Part shown: piece after piece, positions 1-5,298 of the stretch
Layout: the number at the start of each line of letters is the position of its first letter
Position numbering within the stretch: the stretch's first letter is position 1
From: JACCTH01 sp050741915
GTDB lineage: Bacteria > Actinomycetota > Acidimicrobiia > Spongiisociales > ZC4RG35
DNA: 7,680 bases
Reading direction: 5' to 3'
Assembly: GCA_050741915.1 (NCBI GenBank)
Contig: JBOGEX010000153.1
Coordinates: 1 to 7,680, forward strand
Translations under genes and position numbers: made by a program
The notes under the pieces: generated by a model
Databases searched by the model: none
What the model saw: the letters and a program-made list of their open reading frames with translations, nothing else
What the model was told of the DNA's origin: nothing

Positions 1-1
1 C

Positions 2-97
2 ACCGGTCAGAAGATCAGCGACACCGACTACACCACCATCCCCCTCACCCCCCACGACTGGCACGGCGAATGGAACTACACGATCGCCGCAGCTTGA
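2..97 (+). CDS. ISAzo13-family (Rhodopirellula-type) transposase, C-terminal end only
   Basis: Frame 2 is open from the left edge to a TGA at 95-97 and gives 31 residues, including KISD, a run of I-P-L-T, then HDWHGEWNYTI. That ending (K-I-S-D ... I-x-L ... H-x-W-H-G-x-W-N-Y-T-I) is the conserved C-terminus of the DDE transposases of the ISAzo13 group, so the element lies mostly to the left of the window. Only the tail is present, so the catalytic residues cannot be checked. The IS right end should lie shortly after the stop, but I cannot place its terminal inverted repeat because the left end is not visible. Family call is from recognition of the motif; there is no second line of evidence inside the window. 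Confidence 0.8.
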   Translation, partial: TGQKISDTDYTTIPLTPHDWHGEWNYTIAAA

Positions 98-270
98 ACC
101 TCGCGAACTAACCCGCGGCGGGCCCTAAGACTGGCTCCAACTCGGTTGCTCTATCTTTTTATGTCAGAACTACGATTTTCTTGATGATTAGTCCATTGGG
201 AAATGCGGTTGAGGGTCAGACCGGGTTATTCAACGGAGCGAGGGAGGTGCAGACGTCTTCCTGTTAATCC
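98..270. other. Junction between IS transposase and truncated sulfatase-like gene
   Basis: This stretch holds the unseen right end of the IS and the left edge of the decayed gene. It is richer in A and T in the middle (about 150-190) than the flanks. Frame 1 is open from 112 to the TAA at 265 and includes a hydrophobic run (SFYVRTTIFLMISPLG, about 154-201) that might be a leftover of a membrane helix of the downstream gene, but this is weak. No promoter or terminator is clear. Confidence 0.35.
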
Positions 271-296
271 TTGACGCGTATGGAGGACCCTTGGGG
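213..296 (+). pseudogene. Out-of-frame N-terminal piece of the sulfatase-like protein (metal-binding strand)
   Basis: After a TGA at 210-212 this frame (codons starting at 213, 216 and so on) reads ...EGGADVFLLILDAYGGPLG, with no ATG start. D-V-x-L-L-x-L-D-A-Y-G is the first beta strand of alkaline phosphatase/sulfatase superfamily proteins, whose Asp is a metal ligand. The frame then runs into unrelated residues and a stop. Dropping one G from the GGGG run at 293-296 joins it to the downstream frame as GGPLGLRLSSFDN, which matches the usual spacing between the LDGYG strand and the FxxDN motif in this family. The piece therefore belongs to the same ancestral gene as 271-1287. Upstream membrane segments normally found in this family are missing, consistent with truncation near the IS. 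Confidence 0.65.
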
Positions 297-1287
297 CTTG
301 AGGCTGAGTTCGTTCGACAATCGAGTTCTAATCGATGAATTGAGGCAAAGAGGCTTTTCGGTCCCGATCGCGTGGGCGAGTTATCCCTTGACCTACTATT
401 CGATTCCGAGCCTTCTGGACATGGGCTACGTCGCTAGCGACGGGACCCTTACAAGTTCGGCTTCCGAGGCATACCTTCATCGAATGATTGGAGGCGATAG
501 CCAGTTCGTTTCGTTATTAAGGGCTTCAGGCTATGAGTTCACAATGATTGAGGCCGGATGGGGCGGTTCTCGCTGTGGCGAGAATGTTGACAATTGCGTT
601 TCTGCACCAATCTACAGTGACGGACTCTCGGCAATCGCTGCGTCGTCTGTTGCTGGGAACAACTTGCTAACACGTTTGGGGCACGGGTTCACACAGGGCG
701 CTCTGGCGTCGATGAATTGGCTCCGCTCGAATGCAGCGAAGCTTTCGTCGAATGGAATCCGCGATCTTGTGTTTGCACACCTGCTCGTACCCCATCCCCC
801 TACCTTTCTCGACTCAGAATGCCGAGTACGTGCCCCAGCGATCTATACGACCCCTGTTCTGCGTAGTCCCGGCGATTCCGATGCAGTTGTCGGAGAGCGA
901 AAAGTGGGCTACCTAGAGCAACTGGAGTGTGTAAATCAGTTCATCAGTGAGTTCGTTGATCTCGTTGGATCAGATTCGACGGTCGTCATTGTGGGCGATC
1001 ACGGCCCAGAGTCCTTGAATCAGACCTTCACGGATCCTCTCGGCTGGTCGAATCGGCAAATAATTGAAAGGCTGAACGCATTTCTGGCCGTGAGGACTCC
1101 AGAACCTTGCGATCTCCCAAGTTCGATAGTTTTGCCGAACGTTCTGAGGATTATTGTCGGTTGCTTAACCGGCATCCGCGAACCCAGTCTGCCCGATAAG
1201 CTATTTGTGGTTGTCGAGTTAGAACGCGGAGCCCCAATTCACGAGGTCACGGAGCAACGGGTCCGATACCTCTTGGCGGTCGAATAG
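271..1287 (+). CDS. Sulfatase/alkaline phosphatase-superfamily protein, 5'-truncated and frameshifted
   Basis: The open frame gives 338 residues from a TTG at 271 (ATG at 280 is the alternative); neither is likely to be the original start. Visible family features are FDN (15-17), the segment YPLTYYS (38-44) with T41 as the likely nucleophile position, a cysteine pair C102/C109 in an SRCGENVDNC segment, FAHLLVPHPP (168-177), and the metal-binding GDHG (242-245). The C-terminus (a V-N/L-R motif followed by LPDKLFV) ends as in intact relatives. Such proteins are usually polytopic at the N-terminus with an extracytoplasmic catalytic domain and sit in cell-surface glycan loci, where they may transfer or remove phospho- or sulfo-groups; the substrate cannot be told. 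Here the first metal ligand (Asp of LILDAYG) is in another frame, so the product as written should be inactive. It ends 114 bases before the convergent acetyltransferase gene. Family call is good; activity is doubtful. Confidence 0.7.
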   Translation: MTRMEDPWGLRLSSFDNRVLIDELRQRGFSVPIAWASYPLTYYSIPSLLDMGYVASDGTLTSSASEAYLHRMIGGDSQFVSLLRASGYEFTMIEAGWGGSRCGENVDNCVSAPIYSDGLSAIAASSVAGNNLLTRLGHGFTQGALASMNWLRSNAAKLSSNGIRDLVFAHLLVPHPPTFLDSECRVRAPAIYTTPVLRSPGDSDAVVGERKVGYLEQLECVNQFISEFVDLVGSDSTVVIVGDHGPESLNQTFTDPLGWSNRQIIERLNAFLAVRTPEPCDLPSSIVLPNVLRIIVGCLTGIREPSLPDKLFVVVELERGAPIHEVTEQRVRYLLAVE

Positions 1288-1401
1288 CTCAGTCTCGTCG
1301 TCCGACTATGTCTAGCGCGCCTGTGCCATGTGTTGGTGTGGCGAACGATTTCTGGGGCATCTACTGCTGCCCGACTATTTGGTGCGCCGGCTGTTCCCAG
1401 C
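1288..1401. other. Intergenic region between convergent genes
   Basis: It lies between the 3' ends of the sulfatase-like gene (plus strand) and the acetyltransferase gene (minus strand). I see no strong stem followed by a T-run on either strand, only short imperfect pairings such as AGTC/GACT near 1291-1307. A plus-strand open frame beginning at 1328 runs antisense into the acetyltransferase gene and has no recognisable protein features. Confidence 0.4.
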
Positions 1402-1986
1402 TCAGGAGTGGCGATGGTCAAACTCATTTATCGGCGACGTCCTACCGCACTCGCTGCATAGGGCTCGAGTTAGACGGCCCGTAGTTCTCTCAAGGACTGC
1501 TCCGCATTCACAAACCCAGCCGAGACGAACGGCAGGATTCCCGCCCACAACCTCGTGAGGCAGCACATCCCGAGTCACCACCGAACCTGCAGCAACGAGC
1601 GCCCATGAACCAATTACCACGCCACAGACAATTGTGGCGTTGGCGCCTATGGACGCTCCGCTCCGAACTAGCGTCGGAGTCAGTTGCCAGATCTCCGCCA
1701 TCGCCCTGGGGTTGAGATCATTGGTGAAGACTGCACTAGGCCCAACAAAGACACCGTTCTCGATTGAAACCCCCCGATACACCGAGACATTGTTCTGAAT
1801 CTTGCAGTTGTCGCCGACCGTAGCTCCACTGTCGATGTAGACGTTCTTACCTAGAGTGGTGTTCGCCCCAACGCGTGCCCCCGCACGGAGATGGCAATGG
1901 TGCCAAACTCTCGAGCCGGGCCCCAGAGAGACTCCCCCTTCAACAATGGCTGTCTCATGGATGAACGTCTGAGTGGAATCGCTCAT
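1402..1986 (-). CDS. WbpD/WlbB-type sugar N-acetyltransferase (left-handed beta-helix)
   Basis: The 194-residue protein starts F-I-H-E-T-A-I-V and carries hexapeptide repeats ([LIV]-G-x-x-x-x) through about residue 155. Hallmarks of the WbpD/WlbB subfamily are present: FTNDLNPRA (87-95), the W100...T105-L-V segment, GASIGANATIVCGVVIG (110-126), AGSVVTRDV (133-141) and GGNPAVRLGWV (148-158). Relatives use acetyl-CoA to acetylate the 3-amino group of UDP-2-acetamido-3-amino-2,3-dideoxy sugars; length is normal. The tail has C159-x-C161 and C177-x-x-C180, a likely zinc-ribbon-like knuckle common in this subfamily. A GGAGAG Shine-Dalgarno (plus-strand 1994-1999) sits 7 bases before the ATG, between it and the stop of the preceding glycosyltransferase, so the two are probably cotranscribed. 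The dehydrogenase and aminotransferase that would make its substrate are encoded divergently next door. Whether the sugar is the uronic acid or the neutral form is not decided by the sequence. Confidence 0.88.
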   Translation of the reverse strand: MSDSTQTFIHETAIVEGGVSLGPGSRVWHHCHLRAGARVGANTTLGKNVYIDSGATVGDNCKIQNNVSVYRGVSIENGVFVGPSAVFTNDLNPRAMAEIWQLTPTLVRSGASIGANATIVCGVVIGSWALVAAGSVVTRDVLPHEVVGGNPAVRLGWVCECGAVLERTTGRLTRALCSECGRTSPINEFDHRHS

Positions 1987-2001
1987 CGCGTTGCTCTCCG
2001 A

Positions 2002-2763
2002 TCAGTTGCGGGCTGGGAAGTTCTCTGGATACGACCAACCCAGCTGACCGAAGCCATACCCGTCGAATCGGGCTTGAATCCACGGCCGCAGCATGGTTGC
2101 CCAGTCGCGGATAGGTTTGATTTTTGAATAGCTGCCTTCCTCCGGATAGCGCATTGTGGATGGCACCTCCAAACACCGGATCCGAGGATCAAGCAGTGCC
2201 TTTGCGTAGACGTAGTACTCGAATCCGTAGGTTCGCAACCACTTTGCTTCCAGGTCGAAATTCGCCGCGGTCAGAATCTCTAGCCGGAAAACCCGAAAGC
2301 CGTTAGTCGCATCTGAAAGCCTTTGACCAGTGGTCATCCAGGCGACCGCGTTTACGAGGGGAATCGCCCACCTGCGGAAGGGCGGTAGGTTCGGATAAGC
2401 ACCCCCCGGAAGAAAGCGGCTGCCCGTGACGTAATCGGCTCGACCGGAACGCAGCGGTTCGATGAGTCGCGCGGCTTCAGTGGCGATCATCTTGCCATTT
2501 CCTGCCATGCTCCCGAACAATGTAAATCCCCGCTCCTTTGCAAACTCGAATGCGACGCGAAAGGAATAACCGATTCCCTGATTCACGGGAATTCTTACAA
2601 ATGGGAGCCCGGATTGTTCGATCAGGGCACCGGAACCGTCGCTGGAGCCATTGTTCACCAGAAGAAAGGTCACTCCGTCGGAGCTCGCCCGGATTTCCCT
2701 GATCACCCGGGGAAGTTCTGTTGCCTGGTTCCAAATCGGCACAAAGATGAGGGTGTCACTCAT
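2002..2763 (-). CDS. GT2-family glycosyltransferase (dolichyl-phosphate-mannose-synthase-like)
   Basis: The 253-residue protein has a GT-A fold signature: an N-terminal VPIWNQ (8-13), LLVNNGSSDGS (34-44) in place of the usual VDDGSxDGT, VNQGIGYSFR (60-69), and a VTGSRFLPGG motif (112-121) followed by R-W-A-I-P and D-A-T-N-G-F-R. The position of the catalytic DxD reads MAGNGKMI (86-93); a known GT2 subgroup has AGNxKDDP there, but in this copy the acidic pair is replaced by Met-Ile. No C-terminal membrane helices are evident, so it is likely cytoplasmic or peripheral at the membrane. I chose the ATG at 2763 because MSDTLIFVPIWNQ fits the family's start; an in-frame TTG at 2793 would add ten residues. 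The stop is 15 bases from the acetyltransferase start. The likely role is transfer of a sugar to a lipid carrier or growing glycan; donor and acceptor are unknown. Confidence 0.82.
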   Translation of the reverse strand: MSDTLIFVPIWNQATELPRVIREIRASSDGVTFLLVNNGSSDGSGALIEQSGLPFVRIPVNQGIGYSFRVAFEFAKERGFTLFGSMAGNGKMIATEAARLIEPLRSGRADYVTGSRFLPGGAYPNLPPFRRWAIPLVNAVAWMTTGQRLSDATNGFRVFRLEILTAANFDLEAKWLRTYGFEYYVYAKALLDPRIRCLEVPSTMRYPEEGSYSKIKPIRDWATMLRPWIQARFDGYGFGQLGWSYPENFPARN

Positions 2764-2802
2764 TGCATCGGCTCGCCGGAGAAAGTCTTCCAAGGCACCT
2801 GA

Positions 2803-2830
2803 GTTATCGTCCGGTCCTCGGCCACATCAA
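2803..2830 (-). promoter_or_regulatory. Candidate promoter for the minus-strand GT2/acetyltransferase unit
   Basis: On the minus strand, TTGATG (plus 2825-2830) is followed after 16 bases by GATAAC (plus 2803-2808), four of six matches each to the -35 and -10 consensus. A start site about seven bases further on (near 2796) would leave a leader of roughly 30 bases before the ATG at 2763, which favours that ATG over the TTG at 2793. It is prediction by eye only. Confidence 0.3.
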
Positions 2831-2877
2831 GCCGGTTTCCCATGGCACTCCAGAGTTACCCTCGAGCAACCGATTGT

Positions 2878-2882
2878 GGAGG
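2878..2882 (+). promoter_or_regulatory. GGAGG Shine-Dalgarno unusually close to the oxidoreductase ATG
   Basis: A perfect GGAGG ends only two bases before the ATG at 2885, closer than the usual 5-9 bases. It may mean that the ATG is used with suboptimal spacing, or that the true start is slightly downstream. No better start exists before the Rossmann motif that begins at residue 10, so I kept 2885. Confidence 0.4.
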
Positions 2883-2884
2883 TC

Positions 2885-3934
2885 ATGACGGATAGCGAAG
2901 ATCCGATTGGGGTGGCTGTCATCGGTGCTGGGCACTGGGGGCCGCACCTTATCCGAAACTTCTATGACAACCCCGCGACTGAAGTGCTGTGGGTGATCGA
3001 ACCAAGAGATGAGCGTCGTAACGCGATTTCAGGGCGGTTCCGTTCCGTTCGTTTCGCGGCCGAAGAAAGCGGGGCGCTCTCGGACCCGGACGTAGAAGCA
3101 GTCGTCGTCGCCACTCCAACCTCGAGCCATTACGACCTGGTCAAGAGTGCTCTCGAAGCTGGGAAGCACGTGCTCGTCGAAAAGCCCTTAACCAACAGTG
3201 TAAAGACCGCCCGCGAAGTGGTCGAGATTGCCCTGGCAGGCGACTTGGTGCTCATGGTGGGTCAGGTATTTCTATTCAACCCGGCGGTACAGGAAGCCAA
3301 GCGGCTGATCGAAGGCGGCTCATTGGGTGACATCTATTACGCCTCGATGCTCCGGACCAATCTCGGGCCAGTCCGCACCGACGTCAACGCGGCGTGGGAC
3401 CTGGCCGCACACGATATCTCCATTGCCAATTATTGGTTGCGGCAACAGCCGTTGACGGTATCTGCTCAAGGTAGAGGCTGGATCAATCCCGGAGTCGACG
3501 ATGCAGTATTCGCCGTGATCGAGTACGAAGACGGCATATTGGTGCACATACACGCATCGTGGCTGAACCCGAGCAAGTCGAGGTTCATTTCAGTCGTGGG
3601 GTCGAACCGAATGATCACGGTCAACGACATGGACCTCGTCGAGCCGCTCCGGATATACGACAAAGGAGTTGAGGCCTATGGGGATGCCCATATTCATGAC
3701 ACCTTTCAAGGTTTTCGGGCTCAGATCCGAGAGGGATCGATCACCATCCCAAAGGTTTCGCTCGGGGAACCGCTGCGGACGGAGTGCGAAGAGTTCGTGA
3801 GCCGACTCCGGGGGTGGGGCTCGTCCGTTAGCGACGGCGTTTCTGGCTTGGCCGTGGTGACCGTTCTCGAAGCAGTCGCCCTATCGATGCAACGCCATGG
3901 AATCCCGGTACCGATCGAAGAGGTCGGTTTATGA
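2885..3934 (+). CDS. Gfo/Idh/MocA-family NAD(P)-dependent sugar-nucleotide oxidoreductase (UDP-GlcNAc(A) 3-dehydrogenase-like)
   Basis: The 349-residue protein has the normal family length. The N-terminal Rossmann domain shows VAVIGAGHWG (10-19) and an acidic E39 after strand 2. VVVATPTSSHYDL (73-85) and VLVEKPLTNS (96-105) follow, the EKP at 99-101 being the family's signature lysine. The C-terminal domain contains WDLAAHDISI (171-180), where D172 and H176 are the conserved catalytic-site residues. Closest known roles are the WbpB/WlbA and GnnA enzymes, which oxidise C3 of UDP-GlcNAcA or UDP-GlcNAc. The open frame extends upstream to 2651, but that part lies over the 5' half of the divergent GT2 gene and is not family-like. 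Its TGA overlaps the next ATG (ATGA, 3931-3934), implying translational coupling with the aminotransferase, the next step in the pathway. Exact substrate is inferred from context. Confidence 0.86.
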   Translation: MTDSEDPIGVAVIGAGHWGPHLIRNFYDNPATEVLWVIEPRDERRNAISGRFRSVRFAAEESGALSDPDVEAVVVATPTSSHYDLVKSALEAGKHVLVEKPLTNSVKTAREVVEIALAGDLVLMVGQVFLFNPAVQEAKRLIEGGSLGDIYYASMLRTNLGPVRTDVNAAWDLAAHDISIANYWLRQQPLTVSAQGRGWINPGVDDAVFAVIEYEDGILVHIHASWLNPSKSRFISVVGSNRMITVNDMDLVEPLRIYDKGVEAYGDAHIHDTFQGFRAQIREGSITIPKVSLGEPLRTECEEFVSRLRGWGSSVSDGVSGLAVVTVLEAVALSMQRHGIPVPIEEVGL

Positions 3935-5037
3935 CCATCCCGCTAGTCGATCTCTCATGGCAGGTGGCCGAGATTCGGGACGAAGTGGAGGCGGGCTGGC
4001 GACGAGTTCTCGAAACATCGACATTCATCCTCGGGCCCGAGGTCGAGGCGTTTGAAGAGAGCTTCGCCGAGTTCTGTGGGGTCGGCGCCTGCATTGGGGT
4101 TGGCAACGGTACCGATGCGTTGGAGATCGCTCTGCGAGCCCTCGAGATCGGCCGAGGCGACGAAGTGATCGTCCCCGCCAATTCGTTCATCGCAACCGCG
4201 CTAGCGGTGTTGCGAGCAGGCGCCGAGGTCAAGCTCGTCGACTGCCTCCCGAGGAATTACCTGATCGATCTTGAAAGCGCAGTTGATGCCCGCACGAGCA
4301 GAACCAGAGCCGTGGTACCCGTGCACCTCTTCGGCCAGATGGCACCGGTCGAGAAGCTCATAGGTACGTTCCCCGACGCTTTCATCGTGGAGGACGCCGC
4401 GCAGGCGCAAGGCGCAGAGCGCGATGAACGTCGCGCTGGATCGTTATCACCCATTGCTGCCACGTCGTTTTATCCGGGGAAGAACATCGGGGCATTCGGG
4501 GACGCAGGAGCCGTTCTTACAAGTGACTCAAAGCTCGCTGAGAAAGCGCGCGCACTCCGAAACTGGGGCAGCGACCGAAAGTATCACCATCCTGTGGCCG
4601 GCTTCAATAGCCGACTAGATGCCCTGCAAGCGGTAGTCCTATCGGCCAAGCTTGCTCGCCTTGAGGCGTGGAACAAGCTGCGGGTCGAAGCGGCGGCCTA
4701 TTACGACGATCTGTTCCGAGGGATCGAGCGTATCCAGAACAGCGAGACGCTGAGTGGGAATCAGCACGTGTACCACCTCTATGTAGTCGAAGTCGACCAC
4801 CGAGATGAAGTCGTCGAACGCATGCACGCGGCCGAGATAGGTGTGGGCATTCACTATCCGGTACCAATTCACTTACAGGGAGCTTTGACCCATCTCGGCT
4901 ATCGAGTCGGTGACTTTCCGGTGGCCGAAGAAGCGGCCGCTCGGTCGTTGTCGCTGCCGATTTATCCGGGTATAACCAGAAATGACCAGGAGCGAGTGGC
5001 GGCAGAGCTGCTGTCTTCGACCATGCAGCGGATTTAA
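3931..5037 (+). CDS. DegT/DnrJ/EryC1-family PLP-dependent sugar aminotransferase
   Basis: The 368 residues are typical in length. Seen motifs: IPLVDL at the N-terminus, FILGPEVEAFE (32-42), GNGTDALEIALRAL (58-71), V-P-A-N-S-F-I-A-T (81-89), VPVHLFGQ (129-136), VEDAAQAQGA (153-162) with D155 and Q158 near the PLP ring, and SFYPGKNIGAFGDAGA (179-194) with K184 as the PLP-binding lysine. RKYHH, then GFNSRLDALQA, follows near the dimer interface. The family transaminates 3- or 4-keto sugar nucleotides with glutamate as usual donor. Because the gene overlaps the oxidoreductase by ATGA and an N-acetyltransferase of WbpD type lies nearby, a 3-keto-to-3-amino step (WbpE/WlbC or GnnB-like) is the best reading. 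An AGAGG at 3919-3923 is well placed 7 bases before the ATG. FdtB/DesV-like function on a dTDP sugar is the alternative, but no dTDP-sugar genes are present here. Confidence 0.9.
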   Translation: MTIPLVDLSWQVAEIRDEVEAGWRRVLETSTFILGPEVEAFEESFAEFCGVGACIGVGNGTDALEIALRALEIGRGDEVIVPANSFIATALAVLRAGAEVKLVDCLPRNYLIDLESAVDARTSRTRAVVPVHLFGQMAPVEKLIGTFPDAFIVEDAAQAQGAERDERRAGSLSPIAATSFYPGKNIGAFGDAGAVLTSDSKLAEKARALRNWGSDRKYHHPVAGFNSRLDALQAVVLSAKLARLEAWNKLRVEAAAYYDDLFRGIERIQNSETLSGNQHVYHLYVVEVDHRDEVVERMHAAEIGVGIHYPVPIHLQGALTHLGYRVGDFPVAEEAAARSLSLPIYPGITRNDQERVAAELLSSTMQRI

Positions 5038-5130
5038 GTGAGACCAAAGAGTCATTTCGGCGCGATGGGAACGCGCGGTATTACCAAAATCTCAGCTACG
5101 GAACAAGACGGCGCTTTCTCAGGGTCTCAC
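5038..5130. repeat. 93-base segment bounded by an 8-base inverted repeat
   Basis: GTGAGACC begins directly after the aminotransferase TAA and its exact reverse complement GGTCTCAC lies at 5123-5130. Between them is a short GCGCG/CGCGC hairpin (5060-5064 / 5072-5076, 7-base loop). It could be a small palindromic element, a remnant of a mobile element, or chance. No target duplication was recognised at the edges. Confidence 0.35.
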
Positions 5131-5160
5131 CACTGAATGAACGCGGGTGTCGAGCGACCG

Positions 5161-5186
5161 CTTCCCGTTATGGTTCTGACGGGAAG
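5161..5186. repeat. Perfect 8-bp stem-loop (possible operator or rho-independent-like hairpin)
   Basis: CTTCCCGT (5161-5168) pairs exactly with ACGGGAAG (5179-5186) around a 10-base loop. There is no downstream T-run, so it is not a standard intrinsic terminator; many high-GC bacteria use hairpins without T-runs, or it may be a protein-binding dyad 113 bases before the UXS start. Confidence 0.45.
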
Positions 5187-5251
5187 TCTGGCAGCTAAAG
5201 CCTGCGACCTCCCGGGTTCAATCCAGTTGAAGTGAATTCCCGCATGGAACT

Positions 5252-5257
5252 TAAGAT
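5252..5257 (+). promoter_or_regulatory. Weak candidate -10 element upstream of the UXS gene
   Basis: TAAGAT fits the TANNNT pattern common in actinobacterial promoters. A TTGAAG at 5227-5232 might be a -35 but the 19-base spacing is long. It would leave a leader of about 35 bases before the ATG at 5299. Marginal call. Confidence 0.2.
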
Positions 5258-5298
5258 TTGATCCAGCCTGTCGATTCACGGAATGGAGTCCCTGCTGA

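Larger units (their letters stand above)
5038..5298. other. Intergenic region with inverted repeats between aminotransferase and UXS genes
   Basis: These 261 bases have no convincing open frame on either strand. They hold an 8-base inverted repeat flanking 77 bases (5038-5045 / 5123-5130), a GC-rich mini-hairpin inside it (5060-5064 / 5072-5076), and a separate perfect 8-base stem at 5161-5186. None is followed by a T-run, so intrinsic termination is not obvious. The region marks the end of the 3-amino-sugar unit and the beginning of the UXS unit. Confidence 0.5.

Noticed and set aside
1328..1558. Plus-strand open frame of 76 codons
   Set aside because: Most of it is antisense to the acetyltransferase C-terminal part; no Shine-Dalgarno and no recognisable domain.
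2764..2793. TTG start at 2793 for the GT2 gene
   Set aside because: Adds ten residues before the usual family start and would begin almost at the predicted transcription start; ATG 2763 fits better, though the TTG is not excluded.
2651..2884. Upstream extension of the oxidoreductase frame by 78 codons
   Set aside because: It lies over the 5' end of the GT2 gene on the other strand, has no family-like sequence, and the Rossmann motif begins just after ATG 2885.
4604..5047. Minus-strand open frame of 147 codons
   Set aside because: Antisense to the conserved C-terminal part of the aminotransferase; composition typical of a shadow frame.
5161..5186. Standard intrinsic terminator
   Set aside because: The stem is good, but the sequence after it has no run of T; listed only as a stem-loop.
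5187..5245. tRNA-like GGGTTCAATCC sequence in the intergenic region
   Set aside because: Resembles a T-loop, but there is no matching T-stem, anticodon arm or acceptor stem around it.
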